Shown one piece after another: positions 56,617-64,000 of a stretch of 64,000 bases of DNA. The first letter of the stretch is position 1; each line of letters begins with the position of its first letter. Location of the stretch: contig NZ_FWFV01000001.1 in assembly GCF_900172315.1 (NCBI RefSeq), forward strand, positions 434,001 to 498,000, given 5' to 3'. This DNA is from Palleronia marisminoris (lineage in GTDB: Bacteria; Pseudomonadota; Alphaproteobacteria; Rhodobacterales; Rhodobacteraceae). The notes under the pieces were generated by a model. It saw only the letters and a list, made by a program, of their open reading frames with translations, searched no databases and was not told the DNA's origin. Both the position numbers and the translations under genes were made by a program.

Positions 56617-56814
56617 ATGGACATGTCCGATACAGCTTGCGCGAAATGCGCCTTCTTTGAAGATCACGCGACCAACACGGGCAGCACCGCCGAAAGCGAG
56701 GGGCTGTGCCGCTTCAATCCCCCCGTTTCGCAGCCCCAGGCCGACAGCCGCGGCCTGTGGCCGGTGGTCAGCCCGCAGGACTGGTGCGGTCACTTCGAGC
56801 GTGAGGCCGCCTGA
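56617..56814 (+). CDS. Small conserved cysteine-motif protein
   Basis: A 65-residue cytosolic protein with Cys8 and Cys11 (CAKC), Cys31 (GLCRFNPP) and Cys57-x-His59 (DWCGHFE), a pattern suggesting one metal or Fe-S site. The sequence GLCRFNPPVSQPQAD and GLWPVVSPQDWCGHFE look conserved rather than random. Start ATG 56617 with GAAGGA just upstream. Function unknown; a strong terminator follows, so this is a single-gene unit. Confidence 0.78.
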   Translation: MDMSDTACAKCAFFEDHATNTGSTAESEGLCRFNPPVSQPQADSRGLWPVVSPQDWCGHFEREAA

Positions 56815-56855
56815 ACGGGCGTCTCTCTGCCCCGGGCCCGGCCCGGCGGTACGGA

Positions 56856-56882
56856 AAAGGGCGGTGCGCGGCACCGCCCTTT
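56856..56882. terminator. Bidirectional terminator
   Basis: A perfect 12-bp stem (AAAGGGCGGTGC with GCACCGCCCTTT) with a three-base loop between the convergent small cysteine protein and HNH genes. A-run and T-run flank it on both sides. Confidence 0.9.
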
Positions 56883-56901
56883 CTCGTTCCGAAACCCGCA
56901 A

Positions 56902-57486
56902 TCAGGCCTCCAGTTCGGCGTCCCAGTAGAGGAAGTCGAGCCAGGTATCGTGCAGGTGGTTCGGCGGGAAGCGGCGGCCCATGTTCTTCAGCTCTTCTGC
57001 TCCGGGAACGCGGGGCGGCTTTCTCAGCGTCATGCCCGTATTCTTCAGCGACCGCGATCCCTTGGCCAGGTTGCAGCGCGAGCAGGCGGCCACGACGTTC
57101 TCCCAGCTGGTGCGGCCACCGCGGGCGCGGGGCACGACGTGGTCGAAGGTCAGGTCGCCCGTCGATCCGCAATACTGGCAGCGGAATTCGTCCCTCAGGA
57201 AAAGATTGAAGCGCGTGAAGGCCACGCGCTTCTGGGGTTTGACGTAATCTTTGAGGACGACGACCGAGGGTATCCTGATCACGGTCGTGGGGCTTCGGAC
57301 CACCGCGTCGTATTCCGCGACGATGCTGACCCGGTCGAGGAACGCGGCCTTCACGGCCTCCTGCCACGGCCAGAGCGACAGGGGATAGTAGGACAGCGGA
57401 CGGTAATCCGCGTTCAGCACAAGCGCAGGATGGTGCCTGAGGCTGTTCGGCTCTCGCACGAAACTGGTTCTGAAATCGATCCCCAT
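56902..57486 (-). CDS. HNH endonuclease family protein
   Basis: A 194-residue HNH protein. The zinc cysteines are Cys103/Cys106 (RCQYCG) and Cys135/Cys138 (CSRCN), and the ββα-metal motif has Asp115-His116 (FDHVVPRARGG) and Asn130 (WENVVAAC). The N-terminal domain (ALVLNADYRPLSYYPLSLWP) is the common fold of this widely conserved chromosomal HNH family. Not linked to a phage terminase here; the GTA cluster is 44 kb away. Biological role unknown. Confidence 0.93.
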   Translation of the reverse strand: MGIDFRTSFVREPNSLRHHPALVLNADYRPLSYYPLSLWPWQEAVKAAFLDRVSIVAEYDAVVRSPTTVIRIPSVVVLKDYVKPQKRVAFTRFNLFLRDEFRCQYCGSTGDLTFDHVVPRARGGRTSWENVVAACSRCNLAKGSRSLKNTGMTLRKPPRVPGAEELKNMGRRFPPNHLHDTWLDFLYWDAELEA

Positions 57487-57664
57487 GGCGATATTGCCCC
57501 TGCCCTGCGCTCCGCTGACCGGACCAGGGCGGGAGGCCCCGCCCCGCTCGTCAAGCTGACTATATCTGGCGTTTCCGCCGCGGCAAGCCCAACATTCAGT
57601 GGGCTATCGGTATGGCTCGGGTCTGCCACCGCAAGGTGACGAAGACATGACAGATCGTCCCCGG

Positions 57665-58315
57665 CTAGCGGACGACCGTGACCTCGATCTCCGGCAGGAA
57701 ACCGATGCGCCCCGTCAGCCTGTCACCCACCGAGACCGGCCCCACGCCCGCGGGCGTGCCCGTCATCACGATGTCACCCGCGCCCAGGGTATACAGTCCG
57801 CACAGATGCGCCAGAAGCGCCGGCACCCCGTGGATCATGTCGCGGGTCGAGCCCGACTGCCGCTCGTCCCCGTTCACCGCCAGCGAGATGTCGAGCACGC
57901 CCAGATCCTCGGCCGTCGCCTCGACCATCTGGCCGAGGATCGCGGAGCCCTCGAAATCCTTGGCCACGTCCCAGGGGCGGCGGCGCTGTTTCGCGTCGCT
58001 CTGCAGGTCGCGCCGCGTCATGTCGAGGCCGACCCCCGCCGCACGCACCCGTCCGTCGGCCCCCAGCGCCACGACCAGCTCGACCTCGTGGTGCACGTCG
58101 GACGTCCCCGGGGGATAGGCCCAGTCACCGGGCGCCACCACGTGACTGGGCGTCTTGGTAAAGAAGAACGGTGCCGCGCGATCCGCCTGCGATCCCATCT
58201 CGGCGGCGTGGGCCTCGTAGTTGCGCCCGATGCAGAAAATCCGCCGGATCGGGTAGCCTCCCGCCCCCTCGACAGGCACGGTGACGGGCGGCGCGGGATC
58301 GAAGAGGTTGGACAT
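57665..58315 (-). CDS. Fumarylacetoacetate hydrolase family protein
   Basis: A 216-residue FAH-fold enzyme. FCIGRNYEAHAAEMG and PSHVVAPGDW with HHEVELVVAL (metal-binding Glu pair), MIHGVPALLAHL and GDIVMTGTPAGVGPV are the signatures. The family includes hydrolases, decarboxylases and isomerases of C-C bonded diketo acids and oxaloacetate; the substrate cannot be told. Start MSNLFDPAPP at 58315. Confidence 0.9.
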   Translation of the reverse strand: MSNLFDPAPPVTVPVEGAGGYPIRRIFCIGRNYEAHAAEMGSQADRAAPFFFTKTPSHVVAPGDWAYPPGTSDVHHEVELVVALGADGRVRAAGVGLDMTRRDLQSDAKQRRRPWDVAKDFEGSAILGQMVEATAEDLGVLDISLAVNGDERQSGSTRDMIHGVPALLAHLCGLYTLGAGDIVMTGTPAGVGPVSVGDRLTGRIGFLPEIEVTVVR

Positions 58316-58506
58316 GGAACGGCTCCGGGCTGGGCGGGTTGGTCGAGATGAGATGTGATACCAGCTCGCGGCCGCCCGCAAGACAGCGTGAAACGCCCTC
58401 GGTGAGGGCTTGATCCCACTGGCGTAAGGGCGTATTGCGCGGCTTCATTCCGAATTCCGGGGTGCGCCAGATCGTGCGCTCCGCCCAGACAGACGAAGGA
58501 CCTGCA

Positions 58507-58713
58507 ATGGCCGTCCCTCAGAATAAGGTCACGAAGTCGCGCCGCAACATGCGCCGTGCCCACGACTCGCTGACCGCCGCCAACCCGCATGAATGCGCCA
58601 ATTGCGGCGAGCTGAAGCGCCCGCACCACGTCTGCGGCGCCTGCGGTCACTATGCCGAGCGCGAGATCATCGCGCAGGCCGACGAGCTCGATCTCGACGA
58701 CGACGCGGCCTGA
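58507..58713 (+). CDS. rpmF: 50S ribosomal protein L32
   Basis: Large-subunit protein of 68 residues. [20 protein letters not shown] is the family start; a full four-cysteine zinc site is present (Cys30, Cys33, Cys43, Cys46), so this is the zinc-bound form. Heads the rpmF-plsX-fabH-ihfA set. Confidence 0.98.
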   Translation: MAVPQNKVTKSRRNMRRAHDSLTAANPHECANCGELKRPHHVCGACGHYAEREIIAQADELDLDDDAA

Positions 58714-58727
58714 GGCCGGCCCTGGCG

Positions 58728-59840
58728 ATGTCGCGGTCTCCGACGACAGGACCTGACGGGGCGCCCCAGCGGACCGGACCGTTCGTCCTGTCCGTCGACG
58801 CCATGGGCGGCGATAACGGTCCGAAGACCGTCGTCGCCGGCATGGCCAAGTCTGCCGAGAAGAACCCCGAGATCCGCTTCCTGCTCCACGGCCCTGCCGC
58901 GGAGCTGAAGCCACTTGTCGAGAAGCGCAAGCTGACCGACCGGGTCGAGATTCGCGACTGCCCCTCCACCGTGTCGATGGACGACAAGCCGTCCAACGTG
59001 CTCCGGCACGGGCAGGACACGTCCATGTGGTCCTGCATCGAGGCGGTGAAGAACGGCGAGGCCGAGGTCGCGGTCAGCTGCGGCAATACCGGCGCCCTGA
59101 TGCTGCTGTCGGTCATGCGGCTCAGGAAATTGCCCGGCGTCCACCGCCCGGCGATCGCCTGCCTGTGGCCGTCGCGCAACCCGTCCGGGTTCAACGTGAT
59201 GCTGGACGTCGGCGCCGACATCAAGGCCGACCCACGCGACCTGCTGCAATACGCCCTGATGGGCTGCACCTATGCCCGCAACGGACAAGAGGTCGCCCGC
59301 CCGCGCATCGGCCTGCTGAACAACGGCACCGAAGAGCACAAGGGCCGTCCCGAGATGAAAGAGGCGCATGCCCTCATCGCTCAGGCGGCCGGTCCCGTGG
59401 ATTTCGAATTCGTGGGCTTCGTCGAAGGCGGCGACATCCCGTCTGATCGCGTGGACGTGGTGGTCACGGACGGCTTTACCGGAAACATCGCGCTCAAGAC
59501 CGGCGAGGGCACCGCAGCCTTCATCCGTGACGCGCTGCGCGAGGCGTTCAACCATACGCCCCTCTCCAAGTTGGCTGCCATGCTTGCCCTGACGTCGCTG
59601 AAACGGCTGCAAAAGCGGATCGACCCGCGGCGGGTGAATGGCGGCGTGTTCCTGGGGCTGAACGGCACGGTCGTGAAGAGCCACGGTTCGGCCGACGACA
59701 CCGGCGTGTCCGCGGCGATCAAGCTCGCGTTCAAACTGGCTCAGAAGGACTTCAACACGCGCCTCGCCCTTCGCGTCGCCTCGGCCGACGAGGTGATGGC
59801 CGCCGCTGCCTCCGCCCCCGAAATGAGGAGCGGGACATGA
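58728..59840 (+). CDS. plsX: Phosphate acyltransferase PlsX
   Basis: Makes acyl-phosphate from acyl-ACP for phospholipid synthesis, 370 residues. LSVDAMGGDNGPKTVVAGMA, VSCGNTGALMLLSVMRL, and VVVTDGFTGNIALKTGEGT are diagnostic. ATG 58728 gives a short N-terminal extension before the family core; it begins 14 bases after rpmF and overlaps fabH by four bases. Confidence 0.96.
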   Translation: MSRSPTTGPDGAPQRTGPFVLSVDAMGGDNGPKTVVAGMAKSAEKNPEIRFLLHGPAAELKPLVEKRKLTDRVEIRDCPSTVSMDDKPSNVLRHGQDTSMWSCIEAVKNGEAEVAVSCGNTGALMLLSVMRLRKLPGVHRPAIACLWPSRNPSGFNVMLDVGADIKADPRDLLQYALMGCTYARNGQEVARPRIGLLNNGTEEHKGRPEMKEAHALIAQAAGPVDFEFVGFVEGGDIPSDRVDVVVTDGFTGNIALKTGEGTAAFIRDALREAFNHTPLSKLAAMLALTSLKRLQKRIDPRRVNGGVFLGLNGTVVKSHGSADDTGVSAAIKLAFKLAQKDFNTRLALRVASADEVMAAAASAPEMRSGT

Positions 59841-60811
59841 GTGTCACGCGCGCCCAGATCGTCGGGGTCGGGCACTACCTTCCCGAGCGGGTCGTCGAGA
59901 ACTCGTGGTTCGAGGACAAGGTCGAGACGACGGACGAATGGATCCGCTCTCGGTCCGGGATAGAGCGCCGCCATTTCGCCGCCGACGGCGAGACGACCTC
60001 GGATCTTGCCGCTCATGCCGCGCGCGCGGCCCTCGCGGATGCGGGGCTCGGGGCCGATGACGTCGACGCGGTGATCGTGGCGACCTCGACCCCCGACCTG
60101 ACCTTCCCCTCTGCCGCGACCATGGTGCAGGACAAGCTGGGCATGTCGCACGGGTTCGCCTTCGACGTGCAGGCGGTCTGCGCCGGCTTCGTCTTCGCGC
60201 TGTCCACGGCGAACGCGATGATCGTGTCGGGTCAGGCCCGCCGGATCCTCGTGATCGGGTCCGAGACCTTCAGCAAGATAATGGACTGGACCGACCGCGG
60301 CACCTGCGTCCTCTTCGGGGACGGCGCCGGCGCGGTCGTGGTCGAACGGGCCGAGGGTGAGGGCACGTCGGACGACCGGGGCATCCTGTCGACCGACCTG
60401 AACTCGGACGGGCGCCACCGCGACATCCTCTACGTGGACGGCGGCGTCTCGACCCAGACCACCGGCTACCTGCGGATGGAGGGGCGCGAGGTCTTCCGTC
60501 ACGCCGTGGACAAACTGGCCCGCACCGCCCACACCGCGCTGGAAAAAGCGGGGCTCGACGCGGATGCGGTGGATTGGGTCGTGCCGCACCAGGCGAATAT
60601 CCGCATCATCAAGGCGACCACCCAGAAGATGGGCATCTCGATGGACCGGGTCGTGGTCACGGTGCAGGACCACGGGAACACCTCGGCCGCGTCGATCCCC
60701 CTTGCCCTGTCGGTCGGGCGCGACCGCGGGCAGATCAAACGGGGTGATCTTCTGGTCACCGAAGCCATCGGCGGCGGTCTGACTTGGGGCTCGGTCGTTC
60801 TGCGCTGGTAG
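59837..60811 (+). CDS. fabH: Beta-ketoacyl-ACP synthase III
   Basis: Starts fatty acid synthesis from acetyl-CoA and malonyl-ACP, 324 residues. Cys-His-Asn triad in FDVQAVCAGFVFAL, VVPHQANIRIIKAT and VQDHGNTSAASIPLAL; GHYLPERVVEN near the start. ATGA coupling to plsX. Confidence 0.97.
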   Translation: MSVTRAQIVGVGHYLPERVVENSWFEDKVETTDEWIRSRSGIERRHFAADGETTSDLAAHAARAALADAGLGADDVDAVIVATSTPDLTFPSAATMVQDKLGMSHGFAFDVQAVCAGFVFALSTANAMIVSGQARRILVIGSETFSKIMDWTDRGTCVLFGDGAGAVVVERAEGEGTSDDRGILSTDLNSDGRHRDILYVDGGVSTQTTGYLRMEGREVFRHAVDKLARTAHTALEKAGLDADAVDWVVPHQANIRIIKATTQKMGISMDRVVVTVQDHGNTSAASIPLALSVGRDRGQIKRGDLLVTEAIGGGLTWGSVVLRW

Positions 60812-60888
60812 AACCCGTCGGTCACCCCTGATATCGTTGACTTTCGCGGGCACCTGACCCAATTTTAGAAAAACCTCGGGGGGACCGG

Positions 60889-61212
60889 ATGTCGAAGACG
60901 CTCACGCGCATGGATCTGTGCGAATCCGTACATCGCGAGGTTGGCCTCAGCCGCAACGAATCGGCGCTTCTGGTCGAGACCGTGCTGGACTGCATCGCCG
61001 ACGCCCTCGTCTCGGGCGAGACCGTCAAGATCTCGTCCTTCGGCACGTTCAGCCTGCGCGACAAGTCGGCCCGGATGGGGCGCAATCCCAAGACCGGCGA
61101 AGAAGTGCCGATCGACCCGCGCCGCGTTCTCAGCTTCCGCCCGTCCCACCTGATGCGCGACAGGATCGCCGCCGGGAACAAGGCCGAGATGGCCGCCAAG
61201 CCTGCGAAATGA
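60889..61212 (+). CDS. ihfA: Integration host factor subunit alpha
   Basis: DNA-bending protein subunit, 107 residues. [20 protein letters not shown] and [20 protein letters not shown] followed by [20 protein letters not shown] are the HU/IHF family blocks, with the intercalating proline. A TTGACT sits at 60837-60842 in the leader; the matching -10 is weak. Confidence 0.97.
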   Translation: MSKTLTRMDLCESVHREVGLSRNESALLVETVLDCIADALVSGETVKISSFGTFSLRDKSARMGRNPKTGEEVPIDPRRVLSFRPSHLMRDRIAAGNKAEMAAKPAK

Positions 61213-61829
61213 CCATGGCGAAGGGGCCAGACGCGTTCCGCACCATCAGCGAGGTGGCGGAGTGGCTCGACGTCCCGACCCACGTCCTGCGCTTCTGGGA
61301 GAGCCGGTTCACCCAGGTCAAACCCGTCAAGCGGGCCGGCGGGCGACGCTACTATCGCCCGGCCGACATGCAGCTTCTGGGCGGGATCAAGCGCCTGCTC
61401 CATGACGAGGGGCTGACGATCCGTGGCGTGCAGAAGCTCTTGCGCGAAGAGGGCGTGCGCCACGTCGCCGCTCTGTCGCCGTCCATCGACGGCGAAGCGA
61501 TCGAGCCACCCTCGGCCAAGATCATCACGCTCGACACCGTGCGGTCGAACGGGTCCGAAGGCGCAAGCACCGACCATTGGGAGGAAGGCGAAGCTATCGA
61601 GACGCTCGTCGCGACCGCTGGCGAAGACGACGCTCCGGAGGATTTCGATCCCGCAGGTGCCGACGAACCCGCGGCATCGCATTTCCCCGAGGCCATGGCC
61701 CTGCCGCCGCTCGTCATCGCCCCGCTGGCGGCCATCGGTCGCGCAGGGCGCGCCCGCCGGGCCCGCGAGTTGTCATCCGCGCTGATCGAGGCCGAGATTC
61801 TCGCCCGCGCGTGGGACGCCCGGATCTAG
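61209..61829 (+). CDS. MerR-family transcriptional regulator
   Basis: A 206-residue protein. The N-terminal MerR helix-turn-helix is [40 protein letters not shown], then [19 protein letters not shown]. The remaining part is acidic and low-complexity ([20 protein letters not shown]) and ends in a helix, so the effector part differs from classic metal or drug sensors. It overlaps ihfA by four bases (ATGA), a conserved pairing in alphaproteobacteria. Target genes unknown. Confidence 0.9.
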   Translation: MTMAKGPDAFRTISEVAEWLDVPTHVLRFWESRFTQVKPVKRAGGRRYYRPADMQLLGGIKRLLHDEGLTIRGVQKLLREEGVRHVAALSPSIDGEAIEPPSAKIITLDTVRSNGSEGASTDHWEEGEAIETLVATAGEDDAPEDFDPAGADEPAASHFPEAMALPPLVIAPLAAIGRAGRARRARELSSALIEAEILARAWDARI

Positions 61830-61891
61830 CTTCGAAAAAAGCGCGAAAGGCCTTGCCCCTGCCTGCCGTTTCGATAGAAGACGCCGCAGTC

Positions 61892-61968
61892 GGGCTATGG
61901 CGCAGCCTGGTAGCGCGTCCGTCTGGGGGACGGAAGGTCGCAGGTTCGAGTCCTGCTAGCCCGACCAG
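61892..61968 (+). tRNA. tRNA-Pro (anticodon GGG)
   Basis: A 77-base tRNA including encoded CCA (61966-61968). Acceptor stem CGGGCTA/TAGCCCG, D-stem GCGC/GCGC, anticodon stem TCCGT/ACGGA with loop CTGGGGG (anticodon GGG), and T-arm GCAGG-TTCGAGT-CCTGC are all intact. Confidence 0.98.
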
Positions 61969-61985
61969 CTACCACCGTTTGAACA

Positions 61986-61999
61986 GGTGCTTCGGCACC
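61986..61999 (+). promoter_or_regulatory. Tetraloop hairpin before the dCTP deaminase gene
   Basis: GGTGC-TTCG-GCACC, 18 bases after the tRNA-Pro and just before the GGGGAAG ribosome site of the next gene. It may protect the 5' end left when the tRNA is cut out of a shared transcript, which is inference. Confidence 0.4.
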
Positions 62000-62013
62000 G
62001 GGGGAAGATCGTG

Positions 62014-63087
62014 ATGAGTGGCGTGCTCGCCAGCCAGCAGATCGCCCACCTGATCGAGACCCGAGCACTTTCGGCCGATCCCGCCGTCGATCCGGCACAG
62101 ATACAACCCGCTTCGCTCGATCTGCGCCTGGGGGCCGTGGCCCACCGGGTCCGCGCGTCGTTCCTTCCCGGCCGGGGCCGCAGCGTGGCCGACCGGCTGG
62201 CTGAATTCTCGATGCACGAGATCGACCTGTCGCGCGGCGCCGTCTTGGAAAAGGGCTGCGTATATCTCGTCCCGCTGATGGAGCGCCTCGCCCTGCCCCA
62301 CGGTCTGCGCGCCGTGACGAATGCGAAAAGCTCGACCGGCCGTCTGGACCTGCTGACCCGGGTGGTGGCCGATGACGGCACCGAGTTCGACCGGATCCCC
62401 GAGGGCTACGACGGCCCGCTCTATGCCGAGATCTGCCCCCGCTCGTTCTCGGTGCTGGTGCGGCCGGGAATGCGGTTGAACCAGATCCGCTTCCGCGACG
62501 GACCGGCCACGCTCGACGACGACGCCCTGCGCGCGCTCCACGACAGCGAGCCGCTGGTGGATTGCGAGCCGGTGATCGACGGGGGCCTGGGCTTTTCGGT
62601 CGACCTTCGCCCCGCCGAGGGCGACCTGGTCGGCTACCGCGCCAAGCCCCATACCGGCGTGATCGATCTCGACCGCATCGGCCACTATCCCGGCTCGGAG
62701 TTCTGGGAAGAGTTGCGCACGACCGAGGGGCGGCTGATCCTCGATCCCGGCGCGTTCTACATCCTCGTCAGCCGCGAGGCCGTGACGATCCCGCCAGACT
62801 ACGCCGCCGAGATGGCGCCCTACCTCGCCATGGTCGGCGAGTTCCGCGTCCACTATGCCGGGTTCTTCGACCCGGGGTTCGGGCATGACAGCGCGGGAGG
62901 GCGCGGGGCGCGCGGCGTGCTGGAAGTCCGATGTCACGAGGCGCCCTTTGCCCTCGAACATGGGCAGGTTGTCGGCCGACTGGTCTACGAGCGGATGAGC
63001 GAACGCCCCGAGCGGCTCTACGGGCGCGAGATCGCCTCGAACTACCAGGGCCAGGGCCTGAAGCTCGCCAAGCATTTCCGCACCTGA
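62014..63087 (+). CDS. dcd: 2'-deoxycytidine 5'-triphosphate deaminase
   Basis: Deaminates dCTP to dUTP for thymidylate synthesis, 357 residues, the long duplicated form (PF06559) of alphaproteobacteria. IQPASLDLRLGAVAHRVRAS opens the trimeric dUTPase-like fold; ECRxTFS-like blocks are NAKSSTGRLDLLTRVVADDG and YAEICPRSFSVLVRPGMRLN, and the second half repeats the fold (FEL/MVGEFRVHYAGFFDPGFGH). Start ATG 62014; GTG 62011 is an alternative. Confidence 0.93.
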   Translation: MSGVLASQQIAHLIETRALSADPAVDPAQIQPASLDLRLGAVAHRVRASFLPGRGRSVADRLAEFSMHEIDLSRGAVLEKGCVYLVPLMERLALPHGLRAVTNAKSSTGRLDLLTRVVADDGTEFDRIPEGYDGPLYAEICPRSFSVLVRPGMRLNQIRFRDGPATLDDDALRALHDSEPLVDCEPVIDGGLGFSVDLRPAEGDLVGYRAKPHTGVIDLDRIGHYPGSEFWEELRTTEGRLILDPGAFYILVSREAVTIPPDYAAEMAPYLAMVGEFRVHYAGFFDPGFGHDSAGGRGARGVLEVRCHEAPFALEHGQVVGRLVYERMSERPERLYGREIASNYQGQGLKLAKHFRT

Positions 63088-63134
63088 CCCCAGGCCTCCG
63101 ACGCGCCCGCGGGTTCAGCCCCGTCGGCTTCCCC

Positions 63135-63989
63135 TCATGGCCTGAGCAGTACCCGCGCGAGCACGCCCATGTGGTCCGATCCCAGGAACGGCCGCCGCTC
63201 GACCCTTCCGCCCGGCGCGATCACGTGATCGATGGTGGTGGGCACCCAGCCTTCGCCATGATCGGTCGCCGGCCCGGGCTTTCTGCCGACGACACGCTCG
63301 GAGAACGCGAAGATGCTGAGCCAGCGGGTCGGCCGCCACGGTGCCAATGGCCGGCCATCAGCCGCCGCGGCGATGCGCGCGACGGCCCCGCTCCACGGGA
63401 CGTTGTTGAAATCGCCCGCCACGAGTACCGGACCCTCCAGTTCGCCCAGCATTTCCGTGATCCGCCTGGACTGGCTGGCCTGCGCGCCTGCGGGCCAGGG
63501 ATAGCCAAGATGCACCGAGGCGACCCAGACCGGGCCATCCACCGTCTCGAGCTGCAGGGCGGCGATGCCGACTTCCCGGTCGCACAATTCTTCTCCCGTG
63601 GCCGGCAACCGCGAGATGACGGCCGGGGAATGTCGCCACTTGTCGCGGCAGGAGATCTGCACGGGATAGGTGTCCTTCAGAAGCTCCAGCAACCGCGATG
63701 TCTTCGGGCCGACCTCCTGCAAGGTGACGACGTCGGCGCCGCTTTGCCGGATGTCCTCCGCAAGGTCCTCGGTCCCGGGATTCCCCCTCAGGACGTTCTT
63801 CTGGTAGAGAACGAGGTCCGCCGCGCCAACCTCGCCGGCCGTGAAGCGGGGCATGGCCCATGCGATCAGGACAGCCACCGCCATTGCGACCGCCGTCACC
63901 CTCCACCACCCCGGAAGGGCCAGCCCGAGGATAAGCAGGGCTACGGCGGCAGGCACCCGCGCCAGGGCCAGGATGTCGAACGCCGCCAC
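63135..63989 (-). CDS. Endonuclease/exonuclease/phosphatase family protein, start uncertain
   Basis: A 284-residue protein with two N-terminal membrane segments (PAAVALLILGLALPGWW, VTAVAMAVAVLIAWAMP) followed by an EEP domain: YQKNVLRGN, DVVTLQEVG with the metal Glu, VASVHLGYPW, LVAGDFNNVPWSG and IDHVIAPGG ... GSDHMGVLARV with the catalytic His. GTG 63989 is the first start inside the window, but the frame stays open to the edge, so the true start may lie further on. Substrate unknown. Confidence 0.87.
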   Translation of the reverse strand: MAAFDILALARVPAAVALLILGLALPGWWRVTAVAMAVAVLIAWAMPRFTAGEVGAADLVLYQKNVLRGNPGTEDLAEDIRQSGADVVTLQEVGPKTSRLLELLKDTYPVQISCRDKWRHSPAVISRLPATGEELCDREVGIAALQLETVDGPVWVASVHLGYPWPAGAQASQSRRITEMLGELEGPVLVAGDFNNVPWSGAVARIAAAADGRPLAPWRPTRWLSIFAFSERVVGRKPGPATDHGEGWVPTTIDHVIAPGGRVERRPFLGSDHMGVLARVLLRP

Positions 63990-64000
63990 CCATCGCCCCG

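Noticed and set aside
56902-57486. HNH protein as a phage or restriction nuclease
   Set aside because: No neighbouring methylase or phage gene; it belongs to a widespread chromosomal HNH family.

Overview
The window is GC-rich chromosomal DNA from an alphaproteobacterium of the order Rhodobacterales (Roseobacter/Rhodobacter group). The evidence is a gene transfer agent (GTA) head-tail cluster of the Rhodobacter capsulatus type, a LexA gene behind a GTTC-N7-GTTC box, an L9 protein with an acidic C-terminal extension, and the close packing of housekeeping genes. A sodium/proline symporter fits a marine or saline habitat, but genus cannot be fixed from the sequence alone. No insertion sequence, integrase, CRISPR array or rRNA was seen.

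Layout. (1) 1-12817, all minus strand: GTA genes g1 to g15 (small and large terminase, portal, protease, capsid, connectors, tail tube, tape measure, baseplate), joined by 1-8 nt stop/start overlaps. No g3.5 gene is present and g15 is cut by the window edge. (2) 13034-19111, minus: mltG, the fatty-acid genes fabF, acpP, fabG and fabD, then the ribosomal cluster rplI-rpsR-rpsF. (3) 19350-24248: a membrane protein, a lytic transglycosylase, trigger factor, tRNA-Leu(TAG), a Hint-domain protein and anmK. (4) 24310-33670: tyrS-trpC-moaC-moeA, then lexA, convergent comEC, gltX and gltA. (5) 33742-42845: an Old Yellow Enzyme reductase, a transglutaminase-like protein, an enoyl-CoA hydratase, and a minus-strand run murI-argC-ccmE-[endolysin-holin-XhlA-like]-ccmF-ccmH. 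(6) 43209-56313: a LysR regulator, a candidate small RNA, purL, tkt, a coiled-coil gene with zapA, grxD-(membrane protein)-bolA, putP, and the zwf-pgl-pgi carbon operon. (7) 56617-64000: a small cysteine protein, an HNH protein, a fumarylacetoacetase-family enzyme, rpmF-plsX-fabH-ihfA-merR-like, tRNA-Pro(GGG), a dCTP deaminase and an endonuclease/phosphatase-family protein at the right edge.

The most coherent theme is gene transfer. The window holds the particle genes, a separate endolysin/holin module embedded in the cytochrome c maturation genes, the SOS repressor LexA, and ComEC, the membrane DNA channel that GTA recipients use in R. capsulatus. Production, release, regulation and uptake components therefore lie within about 40 kb. 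The GTA system itself is well known; nothing here is convincingly a wholly new system. The points most worth checking are the lysis module inside the ccm genes with its calcium-loop motif, the candidate small RNA at 44196-44275, an inverted repeat just after the capsid gene, and several dyad operators.
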